From contig JAFZWX010000032.1 in assembly GCA_017617145.1 (NCBI GenBank), positions 1 through 31,936 on the forward strand: a DNA stretch of 31,936 nucleotides, read 5' to 3'. The number at the start of each line of letters is the position of its first letter. Within the stretch, counting starts at the first letter, position 1. Shown one piece after another: positions 30,375-31,936 of this stretch. A program made the translations under genes and the position numbers. The notes under the pieces were generated by a model. It made no database searches. It had not been told where the DNA came from and worked only from the letters and a program-made list of their open reading frames with translations. The stretch is from Treponema sp. (GTDB lineage Bacteria; Spirochaetota; Spirochaetia; Treponematales; Treponemataceae).

Positions 30375-31936
30375 ATGCCTAAAATTGAATGTAACGAAAA
30401 ACTGTTTTTTGATGCTATTGGAAAAAAATATACTTATGATGTTCTGGAAGATATCCTTCCATGCGCTAAAGCCGAGCTTGACGAAAAGCCTGATATAAGC
30501 CAGCCAGAAAACGAACGTGTTGTAAAAATTGAATTGAATGATACTAACCGCCCTGACCTTTGGTCTACAAATGGTGTTGCTCGCCAGATTAAGCTTCACG
30601 AAGGCGGAAAAACTGTTGATTATATGAAGCTCATGAGCAATCACGGAAACAACGATTACGGTGAACGTGTTGTTACTGTTGACCCTGAGCTTAAAGATAT
30701 TCGTCCTTATATGGTTGCCTTTATGATTACAGGAAAGGCAATTGATGACCCGATGCTCAAGGATATTATTCAGACACAGGAAAAGCTTGCCTGGAACTTT
30801 GGTCGCAAACGCAAGTCTATTTCTATGGGTGTTTACCGCGTAGACCAGATTAAGTTCCCTGTAAAATATCATGCAGTTGATCCTGATAAAACTTCTTTCG
30901 TGCCGCTGCAGTGTGAAGCTCCAATGACCTGCCGCCAGATTCTTACAGACCATCCAAAGGGAAAAGATTTTGGCTGGATTTTGCAGGACATGAAAAAGTT
31001 CCCTCTTTTGAGCGACGCCAAGGACGAAGTTCTTTCTATGGCACCGATTATTAACAGTGCAACACTTGGTGCTGTTCAGGTTGGCGACAAAGATTTAATG
31101 GTAGAGCTTACCGGTGACAATATTGAGAACCTTGTTTTGAGTGCAAACATTGTTGCCTGCGACTTTGCAGATCAGGGTTACGAAATTAAACCTATTCTGG
31201 TAAAACATCCTTACGACACAGGGCTTGGAAAAGACATTATGGTTCCATACTATTTCCAGCCTACAACAAAAACAACTTTGGGTGCAGTAAACAAGCTGCT
31301 TGGAAGTGATTTTGATATGCCAAAGGTTGTTGATGCTCTTACAAGAATGGGCAACACAGTATCTGTTTCTGGCGATGAAATTACTCTTAGCCCTGCCCCA
31401 TACCGCAACGACTTCCTTCACGAAGTAGATATTATTGAAGATGTAATGATTGGCTGCAATGTTAGTGCATTTGAACCAAGAACTCCACAGGATTTTACTG
31501 TAGGACGTTTGCTCCCACTTACAGAGTTCAGCCGCAAAGCAAAAACTTTGATGGTTGGCCTTGGATATCAGGAAATGATCTTCAATTATGTTGGTTCTAA
31601 AAAAGACTACGTAGACAACATGCTCATTGACGGCTCAAAAGTAATAGAAATTGCAAACCCAATGAGCGAAAACTACCAGTTTATCCGCCCGGAAATCCTT
31701 TCTAGCCTTTGCCGAGCCGAAGCCGGAAGTGCCAACGCTATGTACCCACATAAGATTTTCGAAATCGGTAAAGTTGCATACCTCAAAGAAGACGAAAACA
31801 CAGGTACAATCACCCGCCAGCACTTAGGATTTTTGACTGCCGCTGCAAACGCAAACTTCAACACTCTGGCCAGCGAAGTTTCTAGCTTAGTTTACTTCCT
31901 TGACCACGAATACAAAGTTGTAGAAAGCGAAGACCC
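30375..31936 (+). CDS. pheT: Phenylalanine-tRNA ligase beta subunit, archaeal/spirochaete type, 3' end cut off
   Basis: About 520 codons are present before the window ends. The protein starts MPKIECNEKLFFDAIGKKYT and soon shows IELNDTNRPDLWSTNGVARQI, the mark of the archaeal-type PheRS beta chain, followed by YMVAFMITGK, SISMGVYRVDQI, the B5-type region around APYRNDFLHEVDIIEDVMIG, and the catalytic-like domain ANPMSENYQFIRPEILSSL. It lacks the long N-terminal tRNA-binding domain of ordinary bacterial PheT. Spirochaetes are known to carry PheRS of this type, thought to be acquired from archaea. It pairs with PheS to charge tRNA-Phe; pheS is not in the window. AAGGA precedes the ATG at 30375. 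Identification is firm. Confidence 0.95.
   Translation, partial: MPKIECNEKLFFDAIGKKYTYDVLEDILPCAKAELDEKPDISQPENERVVKIELNDTNRPDLWSTNGVARQIKLHEGGKTVDYMKLMSNHGNNDYGERVVTVDPELKDIRPYMVAFMITGKAIDDPMLKDIIQTQEKLAWNFGRKRKSISMGVYRVDQIKFPVKYHAVDPDKTSFVPLQCEAPMTCRQILTDHPKGKDFGWILQDMKKFPLLSDAKDEVLSMAPIINSATLGAVQVGDKDLMVELTGDNIENLVLSANIVACDFADQGYEIKPILVKHPYDTGLGKDIMVPYYFQPTTKTTLGAVNKLLGSDFDMPKVVDALTRMGNTVSVSGDEITLSPAPYRNDFLHEVDIIEDVMIGCNVSAFEPRTPQDFTVGRLLPLTEFSRKAKTLMVGLGYQEMIFNYVGSKKDYVDNMLIDGSKVIEIANPMSENYQFIRPEILSSLCRAEAGSANAMYPHKIFEIGKVAYLKEDENTGTITRQHLGFLTAAANANFNTLASEVSSLVYFLDHEYKVVESED

Noticed and set aside
30357..31864. Several minus-strand open frames of 60-200 codons
   Set aside because: They are antisense to pheT, whose plus-strand protein is clearly recognisable to the window end.

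Overview
The window looks like chromosomal DNA of a gut- or rumen-type spirochaete, most likely a Treponema. The evidence is AT-rich DNA, two GH10 xylanases plus an esterase, strong AGGAG-type ribosome sites, and a PheRS beta subunit of the archaeal/spirochaete type at the right edge. The assignment rests on gene content and recalled family features, not on a database search. No rRNA, tRNA, CRISPR array or insertion sequence is visible.

Layout from left to right: rsmI and the start of an unrecognised gene (1-777, minus); a sugar isomerase with a DUF4867 partner behind a structured leader (927-3165, minus); an AlkD-type DNA repair gene downstream of a two-subunit ABC exporter (3356-7724, minus); a cytoplasmic GH10 xylanase (7830-8972, plus); a DUF4143-type ATPase preceded by three 34-bp repeats (8986-10453, plus); two unknown genes (10482-11397, minus); a five-gene SPFH/GYF/zinc-ribbon membrane operon (11524-15838, minus); a three-gene two-component operon (16107-18227, minus); an acyl-ACP thioesterase (18454-19173, plus) and xylB (19269-20753, minus), each flanked by paired palindromes; a run esterase, EamA transporter, lipoprotein GH10 xylanase, diguanylate cyclase and ModF-like ABC protein (27039 down to 20915, minus); a split Zn/Cd-type P1B ATPase (27109-29254, minus) divergent from an ArsR-AraC fusion regulator (29402-30133, plus); and truncated pheT (30375 to the right edge, plus).

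How the parts fit: a surface GH10 lipoprotein and a cytoplasmic GH10, an esterase, xylulokinase and a sugar isomerase point to uptake of xylan fragments and their breakdown to pentoses. The metal block is a self-contained efflux and sensing unit with an 18-bp operator shared by two overlapping promoters. The SPFH operon resembles membrane-stress scaffolds (B. subtilis YdjG/H/I type) but carries GYF domains and an HNH-like gene.

The least ordinary signals are: (1) the SPFH/GYF operon, whose small GYF protein looks copied from the tail of the SPFH protein; (2) the ArsR-AraC fusion beside the split metal pump; (3) eight copies of a 29-bp palindrome arranged as four inverted pairs, each with one unit of each of two stem types, three of them placed just upstream of ribosome sites; (4) three genes without a Shine-Dalgarno whose -10 hexamer lies exactly 6 nt before the start codon; and (5) two near-identical in-frame VPEPVEG insertions in one ABC protein.
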